64,000 bases of DNA from Kordia sp. SMS9 (GTDB lineage Bacteria; Bacteroidota; Bacteroidia; Flavobacteriales; Flavobacteriaceae). Positions 25,995 to 35,320 of the stretch are shown here, piece by piece. Below the pieces are notes generated by a model. It saw only the letters and a list, made by a program, of their open reading frames with translations. It did no database searches and was not told the origin of the DNA. The translations under genes were made by a program, and so were the position numbers. The stretch spans positions 4,922,001-4,986,000 of the forward strand of contig NZ_CP031153.1 of the NCBI RefSeq assembly GCF_003352465.1. The letters are read 5' to 3'. The stretch's first letter is position 1; every line of letters starts with the position of its first letter.

Positions 25995-27197
25995 TTATAT
26001 GATGGATTTATATAGGTTTTCAGTTTGTTTTGCAATGGCTTTCCAGTCAAAAAAGTCTTCTACGCGTTTTCTACCTTCTGTTTCCATGTGGGCTCTAAGT
26101 TTGTCATCATTGACCACTTTGTTGATGCCATCCGCTAGATCTTTCGCAAATTTTTCAGGATCCATAGGTTCAAAAGGTGCTGCGTCTTGTTGTTCCACAG
26201 AAACGAGAATTCCTGTTTCGTTCGGAATTACGACTTCTTTAATGCCGCCAACAGCACTGGCTACGACTGCCGTTTTACAAGCCATGGCTTCAATATTGAT
26301 AATACCGAATGGTTCGTAAATGGACGGACAACAAAAAACGGTAGCGTGTGAATATAGTTGAATGATTTCTGGTTTTGGCAACATTTCTTCAATCCAAAAC
26401 ACATTGTCGCGCGTTTCTTTAATTGCTGCCACACTTTCCTGCATTTCTTTCGCGATGTCTTCCGTATCTGGTGCACCCGCACACAATACAATTTGCGTGT
26501 CTGCGTCAATATGTTTGATGGCATTTACCAAGTGAATGATTCCTTTTTGACGTGTAATTCGTCCCACAAAAAGCACATACGGTTTTGTTGAATCTATCTT
26601 AAATTTTTCAAGGATGCCTTTTTCGGGTGTGAATTGATACTGCTGTAGATTGATTCCGTTGTAAATGACTTGTATCTTTTCTTCATTTACGTTGAAATGT
26701 TTCAAGACGTCTACTTTCGTTTCTTCAGAAACGGCAATGATTGCATCGGCCATTTCGATGGCTGTTTTTTCAATCCATGAAGAAGCATCGTATCCGCGAC
26801 CTAATTGCTCACGTTTCCACGGTCGTAATGGTTCTAGCGAATGCGTCGTAATTACCAACGGCTTTCCGTAACACAATTTCGCCATGATTCCTGCAAATTG
26901 CGCATACCATGTATGACAATGTACCACATCAGCATCGATGCCATTGGCATTCATGTGCAAATTGGTTTGCATGGTATTGAAAACTGTTTTCAGCTTTTTA
27001 TCTGTGTTTTCAAAATCGTTGTGAGTACCTAAAAACCCTGCAATGCTGAGGTTTTCACCTTGGACATCTTGATCGCCAAAACTACGTACCTCAACTTCCA
27101 TGAGTTGTTTCAATTCATCTGCTAAATATTCTACGTGAACTCCAGCACCTCCATAAACATACGGCGGAAATTCTTTGGTAAAGAACAGTACTTTCAT
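25995..27197 (-). CDS. glgA: GT4-type glycogen synthase (GlgA/GlgM type)
   Basis: A 400-residue GT-B glycosyltransferase. The N-terminal KEFPPYVYGGAGVHVEYL and the length of about 400 residues match the actinobacterial-type GT4 synthase and not the ~480-residue GT5 GlgA. The C-terminal half holds VLFVGRITRQKG and the E(x7)E motif in YEPFGIINIEAMAC. In mycobacteria the homologous GlgM makes maltose-1-phosphate from ADP-glucose and glucose-1-phosphate. Since this genome has GlgE and a maltokinase, the same role is likely here. Direct glucan elongation is the alternative. Confidence 0.88.
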   Translation of the reverse strand: MKVLFFTKEFPPYVYGGAGVHVEYLADELKQLMEVEVRSFGDQDVQGENLSIAGFLGTHNDFENTDKKLKTVFNTMQTNLHMNANGIDADVVHCHTWYAQFAGIMAKLCYGKPLVITTHSLEPLRPWKREQLGRGYDASSWIEKTAIEMADAIIAVSEETKVDVLKHFNVNEEKIQVIYNGINLQQYQFTPEKGILEKFKIDSTKPYVLFVGRITRQKGIIHLVNAIKHIDADTQIVLCAGAPDTEDIAKEMQESVAAIKETRDNVFWIEEMLPKPEIIQLYSHATVFCCPSIYEPFGIINIEAMACKTAVVASAVGGIKEVVIPNETGILVSVEQQDAAPFEPMDPEKFAKDLADGINKVVNDDKLRAHMETEGRKRVEDFFDWKAIAKQTENLYKSII

Positions 27198-27407
27198 GTG
27201 CTATTTTTCCTTTTTCTGGTTGATTTGTGGTAATGACTTTAAAATTAATCAATTAATATGACATAATTGCTATAATTGTGCGACTGTTAACGGAATATTA
27301 AAACGAAATCCTTTTCGTAATGATGGGATGTTTGTTACGACAGACTGTTTGTGTAAAAAGCCGTATTTTTACAGTAAAATTGAAAAAAAACGTTTAAACA
27401 AGAATAG

Positions 27408-27893
27408 ATGAAAAAGATTTTTTTAGTTGCCTTGATGGGCATGTTATTTAGTTGTACAAGTTCTGCTCAAAAGAAAGCAGACAAAAATACCAAAGAAGAA
27501 ACATTTAAGGTCACTAAAACCGAAGCAGAATGGAAAAAGCAATTGAGTCCAGAAGCATTTTACGTACTGAGAGAAGCTGGAACCGAACGCGCCTTTACAA
27601 GTCCGTTGAATAAAAATTATAAAGCAGGAACCTATCATTGTGCAGGTTGTAATACGCCATTGTTTGAAAGCGAAACTAAGTTTGATTCTGGAACAGGTTG
27701 GCCAAGTTTTTATAAAGAGATTGAAGGAAATGTGTCGTTTAGCACCGATTATAAGATTGGCTACGCGCGCACCGAAGAACACTGCGCCACTTGCGGCGGG
27801 CATTTAGGACACGTATTTAACGATGGACCAAAACCTACAGGAAAAAGACATTGTATTAATGGTGTGGCGTTGAAGTTTGTACCGGAAAATTAG
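27408..27893 (+). CDS. msrB: peptide-methionine (R)-S-oxide reductase MsrB, lipoprotein form
   Basis: A 161-residue MsrB that reduces R-methionine sulfoxide. A lipoprotein signal with lipobox LFSC (Cys16) places it in the cell envelope. Zinc ligands are Cys78, Cys81, Cys126 and Cys129. SGTGWPSF is present and the catalytic Cys149 lies in RHCINGVAL. A linker of about 25 residues joins signal and domain. The gene stands alone; a 153-bp tandem repeat array begins directly behind its stop codon. Confidence 0.95.
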   Translation: MKKIFLVALMGMLFSCTSSAQKKADKNTKEETFKVTKTEAEWKKQLSPEAFYVLREAGTERAFTSPLNKNYKAGTYHCAGCNTPLFESETKFDSGTGWPSFYKEIEGNVSFSTDYKIGYARTEEHCATCGGHLGHVFNDGPKPTGKRHCINGVALKFVPEN

Positions 27894-28947
27894 ACGCGCT
27901 TTGCTGTTAGACCGCTTCGCTATTGGATATTAGACCGTGCTAACGCACTTATAGACTTGCTTTGCTATTGGTATTTTGGGAAGAAGAATTTCGTATGAAA
28001 CTTCATTGACACATTTTCAAATTACCAAATTGATATATTGAATTGGATACGCTTTGCTGTTAGACCGCTTCGCTATTGGATATTAGACCGTGCTAACGTA
28101 CTTATAGACTTGCTTCGCTATTGGTATTTTGGGAAGAAGAATTTCGTATGAAACTTCATTGACACATTTTCAAATTACCAAATTGATACATTGAATTGAA
28201 TGCGCTTTGCTGTTAGACCGCTTCGCTATTGGATATTAGACCGTGCTAACGCACTTATAGACTTGCTTTGCTATTGGTGTTTTGGGAAGAAGAATTTCGT
28301 ATGAAACTTCATTGACACATTTTCAAATTACCAAATTGATACATTGAATTGGATGCGCTTTGCTGTTAGACCGCTTCGCTATTGGATATTAGACCGTGCT
28401 AACGCACTTTTAGACTTGCTTTGCTATTGGTATTTTGGCAAGATGAATTTTGTATGAAACTTCATTGATACATTTTCAAATTACCAAATTGATACATTGA
28501 ATTGGATGCGCTATCGCTTTTAGTATATTAGTATCAGCTTCGTATTTTAGTATCGCTGTTAGATGTTAGACCGTGCTAACGCACTTATAGACTTGCTTTG
28601 CTATTGGTATTTTGGGAAGAAGAATTTCGTATGAAACTTCATTGACACATTTTCAAATTACCAAATTGATACATTGAATTGAATGCGCTTTGCTGTTAGA
28701 CCGCTTCGCTATTGGTATTTTGGGAAGAAGAATTTCGTATGAAATTTCATTGATACATTTTCAAATTACCAAATTGATATATTGAATTGGATGCGCTTTG
28801 CTGTTAGACCGCTTCGCTATTGGATATTAGACCGTGCTAACGCACTTATAGACTTGCTTTGCTATTGGTATTTTGGGAAAAAGAATTTCGTATGAAACTT
28901 CATTGACACATTTTCAAATTACCAAATTGATACATTGAATTGGCTAC
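27894..28947. repeat. 153-bp tandem repeat array, seven units
   Basis: Units are in phase at 27898, 28051, 28204, 28357, 28510, 28687 and 28795 (position of the GCTTTGCTG element or its equivalent). The spacing is exactly 153 bp except for one unit with a 24-bp insertion (28510) and one with a 45-bp deletion (28687). Each unit holds GCTTTGCTGTTAGACCGC, TTAGACCGTGCTAACGCAC, TATTTTGGGAAGAAG and a run ending TACCAAATTGATACATTGAA. All frames have stops in every unit, so it is non-coding. It fills the spacer between msrB and the next gene. Confidence 0.93.
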
Positions 28948-28961
28948 TAATACCAATCAAA

Positions 28962-28995
28962 AAATCCTGAATTACGATTGTATAATTCAGGATTT
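28962..28995 (-). terminator. terminator of the gene at 29.0-29.7 kb
   Basis: A 13-bp perfect stem (AAATCCTGAATTA at 28962-28974 with TAATTCAGGATTT at 28983-28995). A-runs on the left and T-runs on the right let it work in both directions. Confidence 0.8.
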
Positions 28996-29013
28996 TTTTA
29001 TGTTTGAAACGCT

Positions 29014-29733
29014 TTAATTCAATTTGTTATAGATACTTTTCCAAATGTATTTGTTAAAGTTTTTCCCCGAAGCTACACCGTAAAATATGGCAACTGCAAT
29101 CATTGATTTGAAGTGAAACATAAATAAGATTACAGCGTATGAGGGATTGGGTTCTTTAGAGAAGATGGAATAGGTTAACCAAGTTCCTAAAATACTGATA
29201 ACTACCGAAAATAATAAAAAGTTGTATTCGTTTCGGATGGGCCAATATTTGAATTTTCTAAAGAAATTTAAGTCATTTCCCCATTTGTGAATTAGGTAAT
29301 AATATCCATTTCCAATAGGCGCAAATAATAGTGGATCGTCTGCTTCTTTGAGTACAAATAGTTTGGAAGGCGCAATAATTTTAAAGCCACTCAACGTAGT
29401 GTTGTGTTGTTTTTCAATGTTGGTAATGGCAGAGATCGCTTCTTCAGGATATTCACCTTTAAAATATTTGGTATCTAAGAAACGTAATCTGTACGTAACA
29501 CATACTTTTTCTATTTGACTGATGTGAAAGACGGATTGACTGTCTATGTTGTCTATATCAAATTGATTCGTAGTGTTTCCACCTGAAGCATCGTTTAATT
29601 TTTGAAGGATTTCTGCTCTTGATTTGTCAACTTGCTGAAAGATATCAGCAATCCAAGCGGTGAGATTTTCTTCGTTGACAGTGTTTGCTCTTTCCTTTAG
29701 TAATTCATTCTTTATATCGACATTCGGAAGCAT
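29014..29733 (-). CDS. membrane protein of unknown function
   Basis: A 239-residue protein with a long soluble N-terminal part (about 1-170) and two transmembrane helices near the C-terminus (NFLLFSVVISILGTWLTYSI and VILFMFHFKSMIAVAIFYGV). The soluble part contains a beta-rich section around SQIEKVCVTYRLRFLDTKYF. No family recognised. The start lies behind an A-rich leader; a terminator is just downstream. Confidence 0.6.
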   Translation of the reverse strand: MLPNVDIKNELLKERANTVNEENLTAWIADIFQQVDKSRAEILQKLNDASGGNTTNQFDIDNIDSQSVFHISQIEKVCVTYRLRFLDTKYFKGEYPEEAISAITNIEKQHNTTLSGFKIIAPSKLFVLKEADDPLLFAPIGNGYYYLIHKWGNDLNFFRKFKYWPIRNEYNFLLFSVVISILGTWLTYSIFSKEPNPSYAVILFMFHFKSMIAVAIFYGVASGKNFNKYIWKSIYNKLN

Positions 29734-29880
29734 TTTTTCTTTTTATTGTAAAAATAAAAAAAAAACTAAAAAAATTATAATATGTAATTCACGTCACCCT
29801 TATCTGGAATTGTTTTAAATAACATTCGTTTTTGTTGATCGATTTAGCTTCGTTTTTGATTTTTTCTGTATCTTGAGTGC

Positions 29881-30351
29881 ATGGAAAAACGCTACTTTGT
29901 GTTGAAAAAAGGATACTTGAATGTTGATGAAGATTTTTTCTATTTCAGCGATCATGGAAATTGGGAAACGTGTCAAATTTTAGAAGAAACTGAAGTGCCA
30001 CGTTTGACATTTTTTTATGTTTCTCACCATATCATTAAAGTGGTGTATACTATTCTTGCCATCGCTTTTGTCTTTCTTCTTTTGAATAATGAAGTTAATT
30101 TTTCTGGTGGCATCTTGCTTTTAGGAACGCTGATACACTTTCTTGATTATCGCTATAAAACCCAGTATTTCAAGATTCCGCTTGGTAAAATTCAACAGAT
30201 TGTACTCAGAGATGAGAAATTGATGGTGGAATTTCTCAATAAGAAAGAGAAGATTATTGAGCATACTGTGAAACTTGATGATTCCAGAGAAACAAAAGAT
30301 ATTCAACAGTATTTAAGTACATATTTTAACCAAAAACTTCATGTTGCATGA
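29881..30351 (+). CDS. small two-helix membrane protein
   Basis: A 156-residue protein. Two hydrophobic helices at about residues 51-69 and 74-90 separate a short N-terminal domain from a C-terminal PH-like segment (FKIPLGKIQQIVLRDEKLMVEF). The layout resembles small bacterial PH-domain membrane proteins, but that is weak. It overlaps the next gene by four bases (ATGA), a sign of translational coupling. Confidence 0.6.
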   Translation: MEKRYFVLKKGYLNVDEDFFYFSDHGNWETCQILEETEVPRLTFFYVSHHIIKVVYTILAIAFVFLLLNNEVNFSGGILLLGTLIHFLDYRYKTQYFKIPLGKIQQIVLRDEKLMVEFLNKKEKIIEHTVKLDDSRETKDIQQYLSTYFNQKLHVA

Positions 30352-30914
30352 GTACTACTATTGCAGTCAATTATTTAGAAAGTACCAAAAAACAATTCGC
30401 TTATTATAAAAGTTTGGGCGATAAAACCTTTGCACAATTGAACGATGCTGATATTCACTGGCAAGCCAATGAAGACAGCAATAGTATTTCCATCATCGTA
30501 AAACATATTGTAGGGAATATGCTGAGTCGTTGGACCAATTTCCTCACGGAAGATGGCGAAAAGGAATGGCGACATCGCGATGCTGAATTTGAAGCTACGT
30601 ATAAAACCAAAGCTGAAATGATGGCTGCATGGGAAAAAGGCTGGCAATGTTTGTTTACTGCGATCCATCCATTGCAAGCGGACGATGTTTCACGCATTAT
30701 TTACATTCGAAATCAAGGACACACGGTTTTGGAAGCTATTACGCGGCAATTGTGTCATTATCCGTATCATATTGGGCAGTTGGTATATGTTGCCAAGTTG
30801 ATTCGTTCTGATGAATGGACTTCGTTGTCTATCCCGAAAGGTCAATCTTCAACATATAATAAAGATAAATTTAGTAAAGAAAAAAGTAAGAAGCATTTTA
30901 CGGATGATGTGTAG
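30348..30914 (+). CDS. DinB-like/DUF1572 family protein
   Basis: A 188-residue helical-bundle protein of the DinB/YfiT-like metal-binding superfamily. IIVKHIVGNMLSRW (about residues 49-62) and LCHYPYHIGQLVYVAKLI near residue 140 supply the conserved histidines of the three-His site. Members act in thiol-dependent transfer or stress roles, but this branch is uncharacterised. Translation is coupled to the preceding membrane protein by a 4-bp overlap. Confidence 0.8.
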   Translation: MSTTIAVNYLESTKKQFAYYKSLGDKTFAQLNDADIHWQANEDSNSISIIVKHIVGNMLSRWTNFLTEDGEKEWRHRDAEFEATYKTKAEMMAAWEKGWQCLFTAIHPLQADDVSRIIYIRNQGHTVLEAITRQLCHYPYHIGQLVYVAKLIRSDEWTSLSIPKGQSSTYNKDKFSKEKSKKHFTDDV

Positions 30915-31200
30915 ATGCGGTTTGCTTTTAGATGTATTAGAACCGTCCTTGCGAGGAGCATAGCGACGTGGCAATCTGTTTCTAAGCTAAAATTAATTTT
31001 GTTTAAAATTCTTGTCATTCCGTACTTTTATACTGAGTTTAACAAAGTATGATACGGAATCTTACGCATTGTTATGGGACGCTGAATCACACTTGGAATC
31101 CGCTCAATGTAAAAGTTCAACTTGACGCAAGATTGTTTGCTATTTCTCTATTTATTGATTTTTCAAACTGACACATCTTCACTTTCTCAAATTAAAGAAG
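30915..31200. other. intergenic spacer with dispersed repeats
   Basis: No gene. It contains CTTGCGAGGAGCATAGCGAC and GTGGCAATCTGTTTCT, a member of the 'cattgcgagg...gcaatctg' dispersed element also present at about 60.39-60.45 kb. It also has a CATTCCGTAC...GTATGATACGGAAT inverted element. Confidence 0.45.
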
Positions 31201-32067
31201 CTACACAATTAAATGCCTAAAGACTTTTACAGGATCTTCTTGAATGACTTCCGTTATTTTTTCGTGATAGATGTTCGCAATTTTTCGGTAGCCCGAATTT
31301 TTCAAATGAATTTCGTTGTCCCACTGCGAATCTTCTGGGAATTCTCCACGCAAGTCTATGTGATGAAAGTTTTCGTATTGTGCATCCAATCCAATGAGCA
31401 TTTCATTAAATTCGTCTACTAAGTATTTGATAATGGCTTCATGATCTTCTTTTCGTGTGATGTTTTTCATACCAAACGAAGGCAACAACCACGGACCTTT
31501 GATGTTTCTAAAGATAAAATTATAGCCTTTTCCGTTGACTTTTGCATAATCGTAGCCATCCATTAAAATGTTACAATCGACATTGGTCGTACGCACCGAT
31601 TTGATAAAAAATTCCACCGCCGTTTTCATTTCTTGCAAACGCGCTTGAAATATTTCTGTATTGATCAAACTTGCAGGTCTGGATACTTCGTGGTTTAAAT
31701 AGCCTAGAATTTCACTTCCCACAATATCGTTGCCACCTGCGCTAAAGAGTACAATTTTAGGTTTGTGTTTTCGAATGGAATTCAACGTTTTTTGCAGCGA
31801 AATTGCACCTTCATTTTGTACCGAACTGCGGCGGCGCTTGATTTCCGTTCCGTACACCATATTTTCGAGCGTATCGCCCGCTTTGGCATATTTATCAATG
31901 GCATAGCCTTTTTTGATGAGATAGTCAATAATATCTTTTCGCAACGGATAGGCAAACCACGAATCGCCTTCCGCTACAATCGTTAATTCTTTTGGATACG
32001 CTGTTTTGAGTCTTTTTTGAGCAATCCGTATTTGATCGCGCTTAAAATTTTTGAGTTGTTGAGACAT
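31201..32067 (-). CDS. SGNH/GDSL-family hydrolase
   Basis: A 288-residue protein without signal peptide. Block I VAEGDSWF gives the nucleophile Ser36, GDTLENM the oxyanion Gly, FSAGGNDIVG the Asn113, and WDNEIHLKNSGY the Asp250/His254 pair. The catalytic set is complete, so an esterase or acyl hydrolase is likely; the substrate is unknown. The first 25 residues are basic and helical. Monocistronic. Confidence 0.85.
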   Translation of the reverse strand: MSQQLKNFKRDQIRIAQKRLKTAYPKELTIVAEGDSWFAYPLRKDIIDYLIKKGYAIDKYAKAGDTLENMVYGTEIKRRRSSVQNEGAISLQKTLNSIRKHKPKIVLFSAGGNDIVGSEILGYLNHEVSRPASLINTEIFQARLQEMKTAVEFFIKSVRTTNVDCNILMDGYDYAKVNGKGYNFIFRNIKGPWLLPSFGMKNITRKEDHEAIIKYLVDEFNEMLIGLDAQYENFHHIDLRGEFPEDSQWDNEIHLKNSGYRKIANIYHEKITEVIQEDPVKVFRHLIV

Positions 32068-32371
32068 GCTAATATTTTTTTGGAACTCTTTTTAAAGGTA
32101 AGATTTTTTTTTAAAAAAGGAGTTACAGTTTTTCTCAATCGCTATTGTACTTGTTGTTTTTTTGAGTTGAATTGCTGGAAGTTTGCTGACTTTTTGTTGA
32201 TTTCTATTATTTCTTACAGCATATAATACCAATTAAACTATAAAATTGGTATAAACACTGTACAGTAAATGAATATACATCATTTTCCATACAGTGTTTT
32301 TTGAATTTAGCAATGAATCGGTTTTAATGGATACACATGATTAGTCTGCGTAATAATTTATCTGTATTTTG
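32068..32371. other. 304-bp spacer between SGNH hydrolase and serine hydrolase genes
   Basis: AT-rich and without a gene. It contains the palindrome ATACCAATT...AATTGGTAT (32227-32252) next to the stem-loop listed at 32253-32299. Confidence 0.45.
32253..32299 (-). terminator. stem-loop downstream of the serine hydrolase operon
   Basis: AAACACTGTA at 32253-32262 pairs perfectly with TACAGTGTTT at 32290-32299, with a 27-base loop. It lies 73 bp beyond the stop codon at 32372 and could end the eight-gene run. Confidence 0.4.
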
Positions 32372-34015
32372 CTACTTTCGCACAAAGCGCAAATTTTCTA
32401 TACGTCCTGTAGAAACGAGTATTTCATTGATGTTTCCTTTTTTATCAGTTGTAAACGACAGATTGTAGTCATCTACTAACATTTCATTATCATATATCAA
32501 GAGCCCTTTCATTTTTTCCGCTCCTAGCGTCACTTCATAATTTTCCTTCCCAAGATTTTTGATGGTAAACGAAACATTGATTTCATCATTTAAGAAAGAA
32601 CCGTTGAGCGCCGTATAGTCAAATTTACTTAAATCACTTTCAATACGTGTGAGTGTAAATGGTGGAACTGTTGGATAATACGCCGTAATTTGCATGGCGC
32701 CTTTTTTATTTTTGGTAAATTCTTGCTTGAAAGGCGCGTCATTCCACTGATGGAAGATATTGTCGTCTTCTCTAACGAGTTCGATATCATTTCTTCCCGA
32801 TCGAATCATATATAATTTACCTTCACGCTCTTCAAATTTCATAATATACCCACCTTCCGTACGATACGTTCCTAAAATATCCTTAGTGGTTACCTTCGCT
32901 CCTACAGCTGCTGGAACAATAGCAAAGGTTTCTTTTTCGCTTGTTTTATTCAACAGGACATCTGCCATTTGCAAGGTGAGCATCATCGGATCAATTTTTC
33001 CCGAATTAATGATCGTTACAACTGTGAAATTCCCAGTTTCAAATCGTGCGGTAATGGCTTTCCATGCACCTGTAGAACCGCCGTGAAAACGGTATTTTTC
33101 ATTTCTATGTTCGCCACGTTCTACACCATAACCGTACTTTTTAATTTTTGAATTTTTGATCAATTGTTGACTTTTTTCTAAGATTTCTTTGGAGAACACA
33201 TCGCTTTTTTTTGTGTGCAGTATTTTTTCCCAATGCAATTGATCTTCCAATGTAGAAAATAAGTTTCCATCTCCATGTACATTGCACGTCCAATCGTAGG
33301 TAGTCCAAGTATTAAAATTGAAATACGGCTTTGCTATTGGACCTTTGATGTTTTCATAATCATCTACAAACGACGTATTCGGCATTCCTAAATCTGTAAA
33401 CATTTGATCGGTATACGCTACAAAAGTCATTCCTGTTACTTTTTCTACAATTTGCGTCAATATGATGTAATTGGAATTGGTGTATGAATATTTGGTCCCT
33501 GGCACAAAGTTAAGTTCGTATTGCTTTTCCAGTAATTCCATCACATCTGCATTGTCAAATTTTTGTTTCCACCAAGTGTATCCTTGCAAACTCCACAATC
33601 TATATACACCTCGTATGCCACTAGAATGATTTAATAAATGTTTTATTTTGATTGGATGTTGGATGTTTTTTAAAAGATTTGGCACATACTTGCGAATGTC
33701 ATCTTCCAAACTGAGTTTGCCTTTTTCTTCTAGGGTTAATATAGCAAAAGCCGTAAATTGTTTTCCGTTAGAAGCGATATTGAATCGTGATGATTTGCCA
33801 ATTTGAATACTGTCTTTTAAGTTGGCATATCCTGCATATTTGGTATAGATCGTTTTACCATTTTGAACAATTCCTACGGCAATGCCTGGGGCAACTTTTG
33901 GAATATCTTGTAGGGCTATTTTGTTGAGTTGGGTGCGTTGTGCTTTCGTTAATTTTTGTCCAAATGCGAACAGAGAAGTTAAAAAGAAAGCTAAGAAGAT
34001 TATTTTACATTTCAT
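32372..34015 (-). CDS. serine hydrolase, class C beta-lactamase family
   Basis: A 547-residue exported penicillin-binding/beta-lactamase-fold enzyme. The start at 34015 gives a clean signal peptide (MKCKIIFLAFFLTSLFAFGQ); an ATG 14 codons upstream would spoil it. Active-site motifs are SNGK (Ser82, Lys85), YTN (Tyr178 to Asn180) and HGGS. The C-terminal third is a beta-rich lipocalin-like domain often attached to these enzymes. Likely an esterase or D-amino peptidase; not predictable as a resistance enzyme. It is the last gene of a same-strand run and follows the AraC-type regulator by 84 bp. Confidence 0.85.
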   Translation of the reverse strand: MKCKIIFLAFFLTSLFAFGQKLTKAQRTQLNKIALQDIPKVAPGIAVGIVQNGKTIYTKYAGYANLKDSIQIGKSSRFNIASNGKQFTAFAILTLEEKGKLSLEDDIRKYVPNLLKNIQHPIKIKHLLNHSSGIRGVYRLWSLQGYTWWKQKFDNADVMELLEKQYELNFVPGTKYSYTNSNYIILTQIVEKVTGMTFVAYTDQMFTDLGMPNTSFVDDYENIKGPIAKPYFNFNTWTTYDWTCNVHGDGNLFSTLEDQLHWEKILHTKKSDVFSKEILEKSQQLIKNSKIKKYGYGVERGEHRNEKYRFHGGSTGAWKAITARFETGNFTVVTIINSGKIDPMMLTLQMADVLLNKTSEKETFAIVPAAVGAKVTTKDILGTYRTEGGYIMKFEEREGKLYMIRSGRNDIELVREDDNIFHQWNDAPFKQEFTKNKKGAMQITAYYPTVPPFTLTRIESDLSKFDYTALNGSFLNDEINVSFTIKNLGKENYEVTLGAEKMKGLLIYDNEMLVDDYNLSFTTDKKGNINEILVSTGRIENLRFVRK

Positions 34016-34099
34016 AAGTATATTATTTGCGTTTTTTGATATTACAAATGTGCGCATCTTCTATATACAAAGCGCGCCAAATCGTGATTTGACACTTTT

Positions 34100-35293
34100 T
34101 TAGGAGTCTTTTTTGCTAAAATATTCTTTCGGAGTTTGTTGTGTGTGCTTTTTAAAAGCTCTGTTAAATGTTGATTTTGAGTTAAATCCAGATTCTAGCG
34201 CGATTCCCAACAAGGTTTTAATGTTATTTTCGTTGGCTTCTACTTTTTTTATGACTTCTTTCGTTCTGTACGTATTTACAAAGTCGTTAAAGTTCATTTT
34301 GAAACCTTTGTTGATGATATTTGACACTTTTTTTGGATGTGTATTGAGCTTTGAAGCAACATCAAATAGTGTCAAGCTTGGATTGGCAAACAATTGTTCT
34401 TCTGTCATGAATTGTTCTAGTTGTTGCTGCAATATTTTGTCTTCTTCTGTAATGCTGACTTGTGTTTTTTCTGAATTTTCAGCAGGCTTTTCTTGATGAT
34501 CCGCTTCCGCGAGAAAGTCCATCGTTGTATTCGAATCTAATTTGGGTAAAAACTGAAGATTTATTTTGATGCTATGTACGTATCCGCTCAAAGCGATGTA
34601 ATAGAACAAAATTGAAAACGCGAGATAATACCAGTACTTCCTTCCAAAATTTGCCCATTCAGGATTGATGATAAAAAATAAGGCACGAATGAGCAATAAT
34701 CCTAAGAATGCAATGAGAAACCGTTGAATCCACACGTGCAAAATGGAATCGGCAAAACTTACCGTTTCATAGGTTTTCTTTTTGTATTTCGCATATAATT
34801 TTAACGATTCAAACAAGTAAAACACCAACATCACAAAACCTGCAATTTGATACCACGCGGAGAAATCCTTATCGCGTTGGTCTGCGTAAAAGTAATATTC
34901 ATCTAAAATTAGAGTATCTGTCACCCAAACCATCAAACTATATATTGCATACATGATGGCAGGTACAAAGTGAAGCCAATCTTTTCTTTTAAAACGAAAG
35001 CAAGGATTCAACGAACTTTTTACATAAAAATATAAGAATGGTGGCAATAAAAATAGTTGTTGAAATGGTACAAAGAATAAAATTTCCCGATACGTATCTA
35101 TGCCATACCAACCTGCATATCCTAACATGAAAGGTGCAATATACATCGTACATAAAAAGATAAACGCAGCCAGCCAAAAACTCGATTTGTGTCCGTTGCG
35201 AATGCCTTTGTACAGCAATAACAACGTAAATATGATTCCATGAACAAAGAATATTAATAAGGTAGAACTTTTAAACCCGAAACCGAAGTGCAT
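34100..35293 (-). CDS. membrane-bound AraC-family transcription regulator
   Basis: A 397-residue protein with seven predicted helices in the first ~245 residues, from SSTLLIFFVHGIIFTLLLLY to YYLAFSILFYYIALSGYV. A cytoplasmic linker and an AraC-type double helix-turn-helix (about residues 305-395, SLTLFDVASKLNTHPKKVSN and ALESGFNSKSTFNRAFKKHT) follow. Such membrane-AraC proteins are common sensors in Bacteroidota. Its position before the serine hydrolase suggests regulation of that gene or of the run. The signal is unknown. Confidence 0.88.
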   Translation of the reverse strand: MHFGFGFKSSTLLIFFVHGIIFTLLLLYKGIRNGHKSSFWLAAFIFLCTMYIAPFMLGYAGWYGIDTYREILFFVPFQQLFLLPPFLYFYVKSSLNPCFRFKRKDWLHFVPAIMYAIYSLMVWVTDTLILDEYYFYADQRDKDFSAWYQIAGFVMLVFYLFESLKLYAKYKKKTYETVSFADSILHVWIQRFLIAFLGLLLIRALFFIINPEWANFGRKYWYYLAFSILFYYIALSGYVHSIKINLQFLPKLDSNTTMDFLAEADHQEKPAENSEKTQVSITEEDKILQQQLEQFMTEEQLFANPSLTLFDVASKLNTHPKKVSNIINKGFKMNFNDFVNTYRTKEVIKKVEANENNIKTLLGIALESGFNSKSTFNRAFKKHTQQTPKEYFSKKDS

Positions 35294-35320
35294 GTGTAAT
35301 TGTATTGTTTTTTTGTGTGG

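Noticed and set aside
27303..27318. ACGAAA-TCCT-TTTCGT palindrome between glgA and msrB as an operator
   Set aside because: Short arms and no second copy near the other alpha-glucan genes; could be chance in AT-rich DNA.
27894..28947. 153-bp array as a possible CRISPR
   Set aside because: Units are tandem and identical throughout, with no unique spacers of 30-40 bp and no cas genes.
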